Shown here: positions 25,269-34,278 of the stretch, one piece after another
Position numbering within the stretch: position 1 is the first letter of the stretch
Layout of the letters: each line of letters opens with the position of its first letter
Source: Chersky-840 sp963794615
GTDB taxonomy: Bacteria; Actinomycetota; Acidimicrobiia; Acidimicrobiales; UBA8190
Length of the DNA stretch: 64,000 nucleotides
Assembly: GCA_963794615.1 (NCBI GenBank)
Contig: CAWCEP010000006.1
Span: 558,001-622,000, forward strand
Direction: 5' to 3'
The notes under the pieces: generated by a model
What the model was told of the DNA's origin: nothing
What the model saw: only the letters and a program-made list of their open reading frames with translations
Databases searched by the model: none
Translations under genes and position numbers: made by a program

Positions 25269-26108
25269 CTACAGCGTCAGGTCCTTGTTGGGACGCACCA
25301 CCAGCGAGGCCAGATGCACCCCGGCAGGACGGGTGATGGCCCACAGCACCGCCTCGGCCACGTCCTCGGGTGTGCACAGATGCTCGGCCATCGACTGCTG
25401 GGCGTGCTCGAGCACCTCGTCGGAGAGCCGGCTGCCCGGGGTGAACTGAGCGGGCTCGGTGTCGCCACCCATCGAGCTGACCATGAGCTCGAGCACGGCG
25501 GGGTCGAAGTTGCGGGCGAAGCTCGTGGCGATGGCGCCGGGCATGATCGTCACCACCTTGATGGGGTCGTCGAAGAGCTCGCGGCGCAATGACTCGTTGA
25601 TGCAGTTCACGGCGTGCTTGGTGGCGCCGTAGACACCGGAGGCGGGATTGAGCGACGCCACCGACGAGATGTTCACGATGTGACCCTCGGCGTGACAGGC
25701 GCGCATGGCGTGCACGGCCGCCTGCGATCCCACCAGGAGGGCGAGGATGTTGGTCTCCAGCATGATGCGCCAGTGTTCGGGATCGCCTTCGACGATGGGC
25801 TCGGGATAGCTCACCCCGGCGTTGTTGACCATGACGTCGAGCCGTCCCGTCGATGTCATCGCCTGGTCGACGAGGGCGCGGGCCCCGTCCACGTTGCGCA
25901 CGTCGTGGACGTGGGCTTCGGCCGTGCCGCCCGCGGCGGTGATGCGCGTGACCGACTCGTCCATGGCCTCTTTGGTGCGGCCTCCGAGCACCACGTAAGC
26001 GCCGGCTCCACCGAGGGACTGGGCGATGGCCCGCCCGATCCCGCTCGAGGCCCCCGTGACGACGGCGGTGCGACCGGCCAGGGCCTTGTCGGTGGTGTCT
26101 GGTGCCAT
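25269..26108 (-). CDS. short-chain dehydrogenase/reductase
   Basis: 279 residues. Cofactor motif TGASSGIG at about 18-25, VMVNNAGVSYP, catalytic Ser in VNISSVASLNPAS and YGATKHAVN with the Tyr and Lys. The C-terminus has a substrate loop rich in Asp/Gln. It is convergent with ilvA and divergent from the prenyltransferase gene at 26253. An AAGGAGG lies upstream of ATG 26106-26108. Substrate unknown. Confidence 0.9.
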   Translation of the reverse strand: MAPDTTDKALAGRTAVVTGASSGIGRAIAQSLGGAGAYVVLGGRTKEAMDESVTRITAAGGTAEAHVHDVRNVDGARALVDQAMTSTGRLDVMVNNAGVSYPEPIVEGDPEHWRIMLETNILALLVGSQAAVHAMRACHAEGHIVNISSVASLNPASGVYGATKHAVNCINESLRRELFDDPIKVVTIMPGAIATSFARNFDPAVLELMVSSMGGDTEPAQFTPGSRLSDEVLEHAQQSMAEHLCTPEDVAEAVLWAITRPAGVHLASLVVRPNKDLTL

Positions 26109-26252
26109 GGAGGGCCTCCTTCGAGCACTGCGATCTCGGGACCCGATCGGGAGCTGGGGCGCTCACCTTAGGGCCGGGGCCGCACCGCTCCCCCCGAGCG
26201 CATCGACCGCGCTGACTCGTCGGTGCCGGGCACCGCTCGGTACCATGCCGAG

Positions 26253-27308
26253 GTGAGCGACGTGCTGCCCCAGCCTGCCGACGCCGTCGCGCCGACGTCC
26301 CGACCCACCCAGGGACGGTTCTCGGCGTGGGTCGAGGTGCTGCGCACCACCAACCCCCCCAAGGGCCGTCCCCTCGACCCCGTGTCGCGCTGGCTCGTGC
26401 TCACGAGGGCCGCCGTGCTCCCCATGACCCTCGTGGCGGGAGCGGTGGCGACCCTGCTGGCGGTGCGACGCCACGGCTTCAACACCGGCCTGCTCCTCCT
26501 GGCCTTCGCCGGGCTGATCCTGGCCCACTGTGCCAACAACCTCATGAACGATCTCTTCGACGCCGAGGTGGGCGCCGACACGGCTTCGTATCCGCGCGCC
26601 CTGTACGCGCCGCACCCGGTGTTGTCGGGGATGGTGTCGCGCGGGAAGCTGGCGCGCGCCGCCCTCTTGGTGAACGTGCTCGACCTCGCCATCCTGGTGG
26701 TGCTGGCCGTCTACCGGGGCTGGCCCGTGGTGGGCTTCGCCCTGGGCGGGTTCCTGCTCTCGGTCGCCTACACGGCACCGCCGTTGCGCCTCAAGAAGCG
26801 CGGCCTGGGCGAGCCCGACGTGTTCCTGGTGTGGGGACCGCTCATGGTGGGGGGCACCTACTACGCGGCGGTCGGGCACCTGCCGTGGCAGGTCATCGTG
26901 GCGTCGATCCCCTACGGCCTGTTGTGCACGGCCGTGCTCATGGGCAAGCACATCGACAAGGCTCCCTTCGACGCGCCCCTCGGCATCCGCACCCTTCCCG
27001 TCGCCCTCGGCGAGCGCCGGGCGCGCGCCGTCACCATCGGCATGATGGTGGCGTTCTACGTGACCGTGGCGGTGTGCGTGGCGGTGCGGGCCCTGCCCTG
27101 GCCCGCCCTGGTGAGCTTCGGGGCCGTCCCCAAGCTGGTCCAGGCCTGGAAGGCGTTCAGCGTGCCCAAGCCCGACGCACCCCCGGCGGGGTTCCCGGTG
27201 TGGCCGCTGTGGTTCGCGGCCGTCGCCTTCGTCCACACCCGCCGGGCCGGTTCACTGCTCGTGCTCGGCCTCATCATCGCCGCCGTCGCCGACATCCGTT
27301 GGGGCTGA
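26253..27308 (+). CDS. UbiA-family prenyltransferase, MenA-like
   Basis: 351 residues with about eight to nine membrane helices. The first Asp-rich motif is NNLMNDLFDAEVGAD (NDxxDxxxD), and HIDKAPFD takes the place of the second. It attaches a polyprenyl chain to an aromatic or quinone head group; MenA (dihydroxynaphthoate octaprenyltransferase) is the closest guess, which would complement the menaquinone genes at 6-9 kb. The second half is unusually long for MenA. A -10-like TACCAT (26241-26246) six bases before GTG 26253 supports this start and a leaderless message; the frame is open 30 bases earlier. Confidence 0.75.
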   Translation: MSDVLPQPADAVAPTSRPTQGRFSAWVEVLRTTNPPKGRPLDPVSRWLVLTRAAVLPMTLVAGAVATLLAVRRHGFNTGLLLLAFAGLILAHCANNLMNDLFDAEVGADTASYPRALYAPHPVLSGMVSRGKLARAALLVNVLDLAILVVLAVYRGWPVVGFALGGFLLSVAYTAPPLRLKKRGLGEPDVFLVWGPLMVGGTYYAAVGHLPWQVIVASIPYGLLCTAVLMGKHIDKAPFDAPLGIRTLPVALGERRARAVTIGMMVAFYVTVAVCVAVRALPWPALVSFGAVPKLVQAWKAFSVPKPDAPPAGFPVWPLWFAAVAFVHTRRAGSLLVLGLIIAAVADIRWG

Positions 27309-27345
27309 TCGTCGGGCGAGGCCACCTGGCCGCCGGCTCCACGAC

Positions 27346-28140
27346 CTAGCTGTTCGTCCCCTGCTGGCGCATGTACTCGGCCGTGCCGGCGAGGAACTTC
27401 TCCACGTCGGCGGCCTTGCTCGAGGCGACATCGCCGAACCACGCCGGCACGTAGACCTGCGCCGCGTCGGCCGCCACCCCCGCCAGGATGGTGGTCACGG
27501 CCTCCTCGACGGTGATCGATTCCACCTGGGCCGTGAAGGGGTCGTTGTCGGGGAGGGTGAAGAGCTCGGTGTCGACCACGCCGGGGTAGATCACCGTCAC
27601 CTTGACCCCGGTGTCCCACAGGTCGATGGCCATGGACTCGGAGAACACGGTGATCGCCGCCTTGGTGGCGGCGTAGGCGGCCTCGCCCGGGGGGCTCAGG
27701 GTGGCCGCCACCGAGGACACGTTGACGATGCGACCCTCGCCCCGCTCGAGCATCTGGGGGAGCAGGGCCAGGGTGAGGCGCACCGGGCTCGAGTAGTTGA
27801 TGTTCATCACGGCGTCGACGGTCGCGGCGTCGAGGGCGGTGACGTGGCGGCGCTTGGGGATCCCGGCGTTGTTGACGAGCACGTCGACCCCACCGAACTC
27901 GCTCATGACCGCCACCGCCAGGGCGTCGACCGCGGCCGGGTCGGCCAGGTCGGCCACCCACATCCGCGACGACGGCGAGTGCCGGCGGCAGCGCTCGAGC
28001 ACCTCGGCCAGTCGGTCGGTGCGACGCGCCACGATGCCCACCGTCGCCCCCGCCCGGGCCAGGGCCTCGGCCAGGCCCGCCCCGATGCCCGACGACGCCC
28101 CCGTCACGAGCACCCGTTTCCCTGCCACGTCGTATGCCAT
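27346..28140 (-). CDS. short-chain dehydrogenase/reductase
   Basis: 264 residues: TGASSGIGAGLAEALA, ARRTDRL, DVLVNNAGIPKRRHV, NVSSVAATLSPPGEAAYAATKAAI with the catalytic Ser, Tyr and Lys, and VIYPGVVDTELF. NAD(P)-dependent, substrate unknown. Preceded on the same strand by a solute-binding protein gene 31 bases away. Confidence 0.9.
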   Translation of the reverse strand: MAYDVAGKRVLVTGASSGIGAGLAEALARAGATVGIVARRTDRLAEVLERCRRHSPSSRMWVADLADPAAVDALAVAVMSEFGGVDVLVNNAGIPKRRHVTALDAATVDAVMNINYSSPVRLTLALLPQMLERGEGRIVNVSSVAATLSPPGEAAYAATKAAITVFSESMAIDLWDTGVKVTVIYPGVVDTELFTLPDNDPFTAQVESITVEEAVTTILAGVAADAAQVYVPAWFGDVASSKAADVEKFLAGTAEYMRQQGTNS

Positions 28141-28171
28141 GGGTCACCCCCGTTTCCGCCCCGATCTTGGC

Positions 28172-29093
28172 TCAGATGAGGTGGTGTTGCACCAGCCACC
28201 GCCGCGCCACCGAGGCGGGAGCCTCGTGGTCCCGGTTCACCTCGATGGAGAGCTCGGACATCTGATCGGTGGTGAGCTGCGCCGAGAGGCGATCGAGCGC
28301 CGCCGCGCACCGGGCGCGTGGCCACGGCGGTGCGGATCACCGGGATCAGGTTGTCGGCGTCGAGGAGATGCTTGTCGTCGACGAGGGCCACGAAGCCGTC
28401 GCCCAGGACCGATCCGTCGTCGGAGGACAGCGGCGCGACCTGGACCTCCCCGCCTTGGAGGGCGGCCACGGTGATGGGGCCGGCGTCGTCGAGGGACGTG
28501 AAGGACTTGAAGTGCAGCCCGTAGGTGGTCTCCAGGCCCATTTGGCACTGGGCGGCGCCGGGGCATCCGGGGGGCCCGCCCAGCACCAGCTTGGCCGCCA
28601 CCGGTCGGAGGCTCGACAAGGTGGTGAGGTGGTCGGCGGCCGCGGTGGCGCGCGTCACGGCGAACACCTCGGTGTCGAGGGCGGGGGCGGGGTCGAGCAC
28701 CGTCACCCGGGCTGGGGCGAGCAGTCGCCGCAGCGCCGGTACCGCCGTGGAGGTCGTGGTGGCGGCGGCGGTGGCGCCGGCGTCGAGGAAGCGCAGGAGC
28801 GCGCCGGCGTCGTCGGGGTAGAGGTCGAGCTGCCCCGACGCCACGGCGGCCTCGACCGCGGGGCGCAGGCCCGACCCGCTTCTCGGGCCGGTGCGCAAGG
28901 TGACCCTGGCCCCGGCACGGGTGAGGACATCGGCGTACAGGGTGGCGGTGATGACCGACGCCGTGGTGTCGAGGGACCCGATGGTGATGGTCGGCCCCGA
29001 CGCCGGCCTCGGGGTGGGCCCGGCCCCTCCGCACGCCGCCGCCATGACGCCGAGGACGATCGCGCCCAACAGGACCTGCAACCGGCGCGTCAC
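28172..29093 (-). pseudogene. osmolyte/choline-type ABC substrate-binding lipoprotein, OpuC-like (frameshifted as read)
   Basis: Lipoprotein signal with lipobox GVMAAAC near residue 21, then the OpuAC/OsmF fold: TITIGSLDTTASVITATLYADVL, GQLDLYPDDAGALL, DTEVFAVTRATAAADHLTTLSSL and VPVIR-like NLIPVIR. It is clearly a paralogue of the protein at 31772-32683, but has no permease beside it. The frame changes after TAVATR; removing one base at about 28304-28310 continues it as AAALDRLSAQLTTDQM to a stop at 28172, matching the paralogue's end. Probably a sequence error. GTG start 29091-29093. Confidence 0.75.
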
Positions 29094-29156
29094 GGGCTCC
29101 CTGGCTACCAGGAAACCGGACCCCTACGCTCGCAGGGCGCACGACGAGGAGGCACC

Positions 29157-30302
29157 GTGAGGACCAAGGTCACCGACATGCTCGGGGTGGAGTTCCCCAT
29201 CCTGGCCTTCAGCCACTGCCGCGACGTGGTCGCCGCGGTCACGAAGGCGGGCGGATTCGGGGTCCTCGGGGCGGTGGCGCACACGCCGGAGCAACTCGAC
29301 GTGGACCTCGCCTGGATCGAGGAGCAGACCCGGGGCGGGCGCTACGGGGTCGATCTCCTGCTCCCGGCCAAGTACGCCGGCGCCGAGGAGGGCGGGATCG
29401 ACGCGGAGGCCGTCCGGCACCTGCTCCCGGCCCCGCAACAGGAATTCGTCGACGAGATCCTGCGCCGCTACGGCGTGCCCGAGCTCCCCGACGACCTGAG
29501 GACGGGATCGGAGCGCAACGTGCTCGCCAACGTGGCGTCGAAGGGCTACGAGCCGCTGCTCGACGTGGCCTTCGCCCACGACATCGCCCTGGTGGCGAGC
29601 GCGCTGGGGGCACCCCCGCCGTCGCTGCTGACTCGGGCCCACGACGCCGGGGTGGTCGTGGCCGCCCTGGCCGGCAACCTCACCCACGCCGAGCGGCACA
29701 ACGCAGCCGGGGTCGACGTCATCGTGGCCCAGGGGACCGAGGCGGGCGGCCACACCGGCGAGATCTCCACCATGGTGCTCGTGCCCGAGGTCGTCGACGC
29801 CGTGGCACCCACGCCGGTGCTGGCGGCGGGCGGTATCGGCAACGGCCGCCAGATCGCGGCCGCCCTGGCCCTCGGGGCCGAAGGGGTGTGGTGCGGGTCG
29901 GTGTGGCTCACCACCGAGGAAGCCGAGACCCATCCGGCGGTGAAACAGAAGTTCCTCACCGCCACGTCGCGCGACACCATCCGGTCGCGCTCGCTCACGG
30001 GCAAGCCGGCCCGCATGTTGCGCAGCGCCTGGACCGACGAGTGGGAAGGGGCCGACTCTCCCGGCGCGCTGCCCATGCCCCTGCAGAGCGCGCTCGTGGC
30101 CGAGGCCCAGCACCGCATCAGCCGGGCCGCCACCACCGAGGGATCGGGCGCCAACAAGCTGGCCAACTACTTCGTGGGCCAGGTGGTGGGGCAGATGGAC
30201 CGCATCCGACCCGCCCGCCAGGTGGTGCTGGAGATGATGACCGAGTACGCCGAGGTGGCCCAGCGCTTCGCCGATCAGGTCGCCGAGGAATCCTCGGTCT
30301 AG
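29157..30302 (+). CDS. nitronate monooxygenase family flavoprotein
   Basis: 381 residues, FMN TIM barrel of the 2-nitropropane dioxygenase family: VEFPILAFSHCRDVVAAVTKAGGFGVLGA, VAQGTEAGGHTGEISTMVLVPEVVDAV, VLAAGGIGNGRQIAAALALGAEGVWCGS. These carry the phosphate-binding loop and the catalytic-site His. Actinobacterial relatives act on alkyl nitronates or as enoyl reductases; here the substrate is open. GTG 29157 follows GAGGAGG by five bases. Divergent from the binding-protein gene. Confidence 0.88.
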   Translation: MRTKVTDMLGVEFPILAFSHCRDVVAAVTKAGGFGVLGAVAHTPEQLDVDLAWIEEQTRGGRYGVDLLLPAKYAGAEEGGIDAEAVRHLLPAPQQEFVDEILRRYGVPELPDDLRTGSERNVLANVASKGYEPLLDVAFAHDIALVASALGAPPPSLLTRAHDAGVVVAALAGNLTHAERHNAAGVDVIVAQGTEAGGHTGEISTMVLVPEVVDAVAPTPVLAAGGIGNGRQIAAALALGAEGVWCGSVWLTTEEAETHPAVKQKFLTATSRDTIRSRSLTGKPARMLRSAWTDEWEGADSPGALPMPLQSALVAEAQHRISRAATTEGSGANKLANYFVGQVVGQMDRIRPARQVVLEMMTEYAEVAQRFADQVAEESSV

Positions 30303-30321
30303 GCGTCCTGCGCAGCCCCGG

Positions 30322-31521
30322 CTACGTTTCCACCGGGGCGCTGGGCGTGAACGCCACCGGGAGCGTCTCGAAGCCGACGATGAAGTTCGACACCCGCAAG
30401 GGGTGGGTGTCGTCGTCGGCCAGGTGGATGTCGGGCAGCCGGTCGAGGATGCGGTCCACCATGCCCACGATCTCGGCCCGGGCCAAGCGGTGCCCGAGGC
30501 ACAGGTGTGCCCCGAACCCGAAGGCGACGTGGTCGTTGGGCTGGCGGCGGATGTCGAAGGTCTCGGGGTCGTCGAACACCGTCTCGTCGCGGTTGGCCGA
30601 CGGATAGAGCAGCAGCACGTTCTGGCCGGCGCCGATGGTCTGGCCGTGCAGCTCGACGTCGACCACGGCACGGCGGTTGAAGTTCTTGATGGGCGTCACC
30701 CAGCGCAGCATTTCCTCGACGGTGCCGGGGAGCAGCTCCCGGTCGCCACGGAGGTCGTCGAACTGGTCCTGGTGGTGCAGGAGCGCCTCCATGCCGCCGC
30801 TGATGACGTGACGGCTGGTCTCGTCCCCACCGATGAGCAGCAGGAGCGACTCGTAGACGAGGGAATCGTCGTCGATGCGCTCGCCGTCGACCTCGCCCTG
30901 GACGAGCACGCCCAACAGGTCGTCGGCGGACATGCTCCGGCGCCGTTGGTCGATGAGCTCGCGCACGAAGCTGTCCCATTCCATGAAGGCGGCCCCGGCC
31001 TTGGTCATGGCGTCGGGGTCCTTCGATCCCTGGGACATGAGCAAGGTGTCGGACCATTCGAGCAGTCGCTCCCAGTCCTTCGGATCGAAGCCCAGCATGT
31101 CGGCGATGAGGACCAGGGGGAGGGGTGCGGCGATGTCGGCCACCAGGTCGCACGCACCCTTCTCGCACACCCGGTCGATGATCTCGTCGCACACCTGGCG
31201 GATGCGGGGCTCGCGGTCGCGCACCGCCTGGGGGGTGAACCCGGCGCTGACGATGCGGCGCCGGCGCCGGTGCTCGGGGGCGTCCATGTCGATCATGTAC
31301 GGCAGCGGGGTGTTGGGACGCGACCCGCCCGTGCTCGAGAAGCGTTGGGGGTCCTGGCCGATGGCCCGCACGTCCTCGTAGCGGGCGATGCCCCAGATGT
31401 CGTTGGCCTCGTCGTAGTAGGCGGGGGCGTGGCGGCGCATCCAGGCGAAGGCCGGGAACGGGTTCCCGGCATAGAACTCGCCGTCCATGAGGTCGATGCG
31501 TGGGGCCCCGGCGTCTGCCAT
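30322..31521 (-). CDS. cytochrome P450
   Basis: 399 residues, complete. The I-helix oxygen motif is GGDETSR (231-237), ExxR is E270-ML-R273, the heme loop is FGFGAHLCLGHRLAR with Cys341, and the start is DLMDGEFYAGNPFPAFAWMR. Class I bacterial P450, needing a ferredoxin and reductase that are not encoded nearby. It resembles CYP families of actinobacteria acting on steroids or terpenes, but the substrate cannot be named. Convergent with the nitronate monooxygenase gene. ATG with GGGGAGG upstream. Confidence 0.93.
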   Translation of the reverse strand: MADAGAPRIDLMDGEFYAGNPFPAFAWMRRHAPAYYDEANDIWGIARYEDVRAIGQDPQRFSSTGGSRPNTPLPYMIDMDAPEHRRRRRIVSAGFTPQAVRDREPRIRQVCDEIIDRVCEKGACDLVADIAAPLPLVLIADMLGFDPKDWERLLEWSDTLLMSQGSKDPDAMTKAGAAFMEWDSFVRELIDQRRRSMSADDLLGVLVQGEVDGERIDDDSLVYESLLLLIGGDETSRHVISGGMEALLHHQDQFDDLRGDRELLPGTVEEMLRWVTPIKNFNRRAVVDVELHGQTIGAGQNVLLLYPSANRDETVFDDPETFDIRRQPNDHVAFGFGAHLCLGHRLARAEIVGMVDRILDRLPDIHLADDDTHPLRVSNFIVGFETLPVAFTPSAPVET

Positions 31522-31733
31522 CGGAACGTGCCTCCCCTGGATCTCACCACGCCAAGTGACCCCTAGACACGGCCAGTGGTCAGGCGTATCGTTCTACCGT
31601 CGTCGGCGGCTTGTCCACCGTAGGCGATATTGGGGGATGCGCGGGACGGGGCCGTCTCGGTACTGAGCGGTTCCTGGGGGGACCCGTCCCGCCGCCTTCC
31701 CGGCGCATCGACGTTCCCCTCGGCCGGGCACGA

Positions 31734-31757
31734 GACGTTCCTTCAGGAAGGAACGTC
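31734..31757 (-). terminator. hairpin after the OpuC-like binding-protein gene
   Basis: Perfect 10-bp inverted repeat: GACGTTCCTT (31734-31743), loop CAGG, AAGGAACGTC (31748-31757). It begins 14 bases after the stop of the minus-strand gene ending at 31772. No U-tract follows, as is common in high-GC genomes, so the terminator call is tentative. Confidence 0.5.
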
Positions 31758-31771
31758 GGTGCCGGCGTGGC

Positions 31772-32683
31772 TCAGCCCAACCCGACCGATGCCAGCCACG
31801 TCCTCGCCACCGCGGCGGGCTGCTCCTTCTGGGCGGTCACGTCGAGGTTGAGCTGCGAGATCGCCGTCGTCGTCAACTTCTGGTCCAGTGAGCTCAGCGC
31901 CGCGGCCACCGCCGTGCTGTTCACCGACTTCCGGATCACAGGGACGATGTAGTCCGCGCCCTCGAGGTGCTTGTCGTCGGTGAGCGCCACGAAGTTGTTG
32001 CTCACGACGTTGCCGTCGCTGGAGAACAGCTCGACCACCTGGACCTCGCCGTTCTTGAGGGCGGCCACGCTGAGCGGCCCCGCTTCGTCGAGGGACTTGA
32101 AGCTGGCGAAGTGCAGTCCGTACACCGACTCGAGCCCGGGCTGGCACCCGGCGAAGGTGGGGCACTCGGGCGGTCCACCCAGGATCATCTTCGAGGCGTA
32201 CGGTGCCAGGCTCGAGATGGTGGTCAGGTGGTCCTTGGAGGCGGTGGCCTGGGTGACGGCGAACACGTTGGTGTCGAGCGCGCTCGAGGCGGGCAGCACG
32301 GTGACCCCGAACGAGGAGAGCGCCGACTTGTCGGCGGCGATGGCGGTGGCGATCTGGGTGCCGGCGGGCTGGGGCTTGCCGCCGTGGAGATAGCCCAGGA
32401 GCGACGCCGCGTAGTCAGGCTCGAGGTCGATCTGGCCGTGCTCGAGGGCGGGGACGACGACGGCCCGGGTCCCGAGGGCGGGCTCCACCGTGACCTTGTA
32501 GCCGGCGTGGGTGAGGACGTCGCCGTAGAGGTTGGCCACGATCTCCTGCTCTTCGAAGTTGGTGGCCCCGATCTTGATGGTCGGCTTGGCCGCCGCGGGC
32601 GCCTTCGTACTACTGCAACCGGCCAAGACAAGGGCCGTCGTGCCCACAGCAGCGATCGTCATCAGTGCACGTCGGAGCGACAT
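31772..32683 (-). CDS. osmolyte/choline-type ABC transporter substrate-binding lipoprotein (OpuC-like)
   Basis: 303 residues. Lipoprotein signal with lipobox LVLAGC (Cys23). Mature part: TIKIGATNFEEQEIVANLYGDVL, QIDLEPDYAASLLGYL, FAVTQATASKDHLTTISSL, YIVPVIR, all typical of OpuC/OsmF proteins that bind quaternary amines such as glycine betaine, choline or carnitine. Four cysteines in ECPTFAGC suggest a disulfide. It faces the same way as the two permease genes but has its own promoter. AGGAAGG lies eight bases before the ATG. Confidence 0.9.
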   Translation of the reverse strand: MSLRRALMTIAAVGTTALVLAGCSSTKAPAAAKPTIKIGATNFEEQEIVANLYGDVLTHAGYKVTVEPALGTRAVVVPALEHGQIDLEPDYAASLLGYLHGGKPQPAGTQIATAIAADKSALSSFGVTVLPASSALDTNVFAVTQATASKDHLTTISSLAPYASKMILGGPPECPTFAGCQPGLESVYGLHFASFKSLDEAGPLSVAALKNGEVQVVELFSSDGNVVSNNFVALTDDKHLEGADYIVPVIRKSVNSTAVAAALSSLDQKLTTTAISQLNLDVTAQKEQPAAVARTWLASVGLG

Positions 32684-32765
32684 GGGGGAGGCCTTCCTGT
32701 GCTGGGGGGGCGGGCGCCTGTCCCGAGGTCTTCAGACCAGGACGGGGTGGAGAAGCGTGGGCCGT

Positions 32766-32794
32766 AGTGTTCCTAAGCCGATTGAAATAGTCAA
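32766..32794 (-). promoter_or_regulatory. promoter of the OpuC-like binding-protein gene
   Basis: On the minus strand, -35 TTGACT (32789-32794), spacer 17, -10 AACACT (32766-32771), 82 bases before the ATG. The -35 is nearly perfect and stands in an A/T-rich patch unusual for this window. No operator-like repeat was seen. Confidence 0.5.
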
Positions 32795-32807
32795 GTTTTT
32801 TCGGAGC

Positions 32808-33560
32808 TCAGGCCACGGCCGGTGCCTGCGCCCGCGTGGCGGCACCGAGCCCCCTCGGCAGCTGCCGCCGCAGGGGAAGCGGGGTGAGGATCCGCTGCAG
32901 GACCCCGAGACCAACCGCCACCACCGCCGCCAGCAGCGCCACCAGCAGCGCGCCGGCGAACGCTTCGACCGTGTTGTTGGTGTTGAGCCCGGAGATGACC
33001 GGGGTCCCGAGATCGGTGTAACTCACGTAGGCAGCCAGCGTGGAGGTCGCCACCACCTCGATGGACGCGGTGCGGACCCCGGCCATGAGGAACGGCGTGG
33101 CGAGGGGCAGCTCGACCGTGCGCAGTACCTGGCCACCGGTCAGCCCCATGGCTCGGGCCGCGTCGCGTACGTCGGCGTCGACCTCGCGCATGCCGACGTA
33201 GGTGTTGGTGAGGATGGGGGGGATGGCGAGGACCACGAGCGCCAGGAAGGCGCACAGGAACCCACCCCACCGCAGCGAGATCCACGGCACGATGGCGAAC
33301 AGGGTCAGCAGCGCCAGGCTCGGCACCGCCCGCGCCGCGTTGGCGGCGTTCACCGCCACCAACCCACCCCGACCGCTGTGCCCGAGGACCAGGCCGATGC
33401 CCCCTCCGATGACGAGGGCGCCGATCACGACCGCCATCGACAGCTCCGCCTGGCGCCACAAGAGCTCGGGGATGCCGCTCGGTCCCTTCCAGTTCGCGGC
33501 GGTGGTGAACCAGGCCGCCACGCTGGCTACGAAGTGCCGGAAGTGGTCCCAGATCGCCAC
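32808..33560 (-). CDS. OpuB/OpuC-type ABC permease
   Basis: 250 residues, six membrane helices (BPD_transp_1). EAA-like loop VRDAARAMGLTGGQVLRTVELPLATPFLMAG, and NAARAVPSLALLTLF, as in the glycine betaine permeases. GTG start, one base after the stop of the companion permease gene (33562), so they are one unit. Works with the other permease, the ATPase and the lipoprotein around it. The last 30 residues are charged and Arg/Ala-rich. Confidence 0.9.
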   Translation of the reverse strand: MAIWDHFRHFVASVAAWFTTAANWKGPSGIPELLWRQAELSMAVVIGALVIGGGIGLVLGHSGRGGLVAVNAANAARAVPSLALLTLFAIVPWISLRWGGFLCAFLALVVLAIPPILTNTYVGMREVDADVRDAARAMGLTGGQVLRTVELPLATPFLMAGVRTASIEVVATSTLAAYVSYTDLGTPVISGLNTNNTVEAFAGALLVALLAAVVAVGLGVLQRILTPLPLRRQLPRGLGAATRAQAPAVA

Positions 33561-33561
33561 G

Positions 33562-34240
33562 TCACACCGCCCGGGCCCGGCGCCCCGAGCGCGACCAGGG
33601 GACGACCAGTCGTTGCACGCCCACGAGGATCAGGTCGAACACCGCGGCGAGGACCACCGAAAGCACCAGGCCGACGATGATGGGGGTGTAGTACCCGATG
33701 TTGAACCCGTAGGTGATCTGCTGGCCCAGTCCACCCAGCCCGATCAACGCCGTCACCGTGACGAGGCCGATGACCGTCGCCGTGGCGACGCGCAATCCTG
33801 CGAACACGTAGGGAAGCGCCAGAGGCAGATCGACGCGCACGAGGGCGGCCCGCGGGGTGTAGCCCATGGCCACCGCCGCCTCCCGGGCTTCGTCGGGCAC
33901 GGCGTCGAGACCGGCCACGGTGTTCCAGATGAGGATCAGCAACGTGTAGCCGACGAGGGCGATCTCCGCCGTCGGGTACGAGGCCACGTAGCCGGTGATC
34001 GGCCCGAGGATGGCGAAGAGCGCCAACGACGGGATGATGTACAAGGTGCTGGCGAACCCGAACGATCGTGGGGCGCAGGACCCGGTAGCGCCATGCCAAC
34101 AGGGCCAGGGGAACCGACAGGCACAAGCCGATGCCGACGGCGATCAGGCTGAGCGAGATGTGCTGCAACAGGTCAGAGCTGATCTGGCTCCACTGACCCG
34201 TGACGTAGCTCCACTGGAAGAAGGGCTGTGCCGTCCCCAT
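33562..34240 (-). pseudogene. OpuB/OpuC-type ABC permease, second copy (frameshifted as read)
   Basis: About 225 residues when repaired. The first frame gives WSQISSDLLQHISLSLIAVGIGL and WRYRVLRPTI; the second gives FASTLYIIPSLALFAILGPITG, the EAA loop DEAREAAVAMGYTPRAALVRVDLPLALPYVFAG and YYTPIIVGLVLS. Removing one plus-strand C at 34063 joins them as RPTIFGFASTLYIIPSL. Both halves are well conserved, so the break is more likely a sequence error. ATG 34238-34240, divergent from the ATPase gene by 38 bases. Confidence 0.78.
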
Positions 34241-34278
34241 AGGCCGAGACTGTAACCGTGGGCGTAACGTAGCAACCC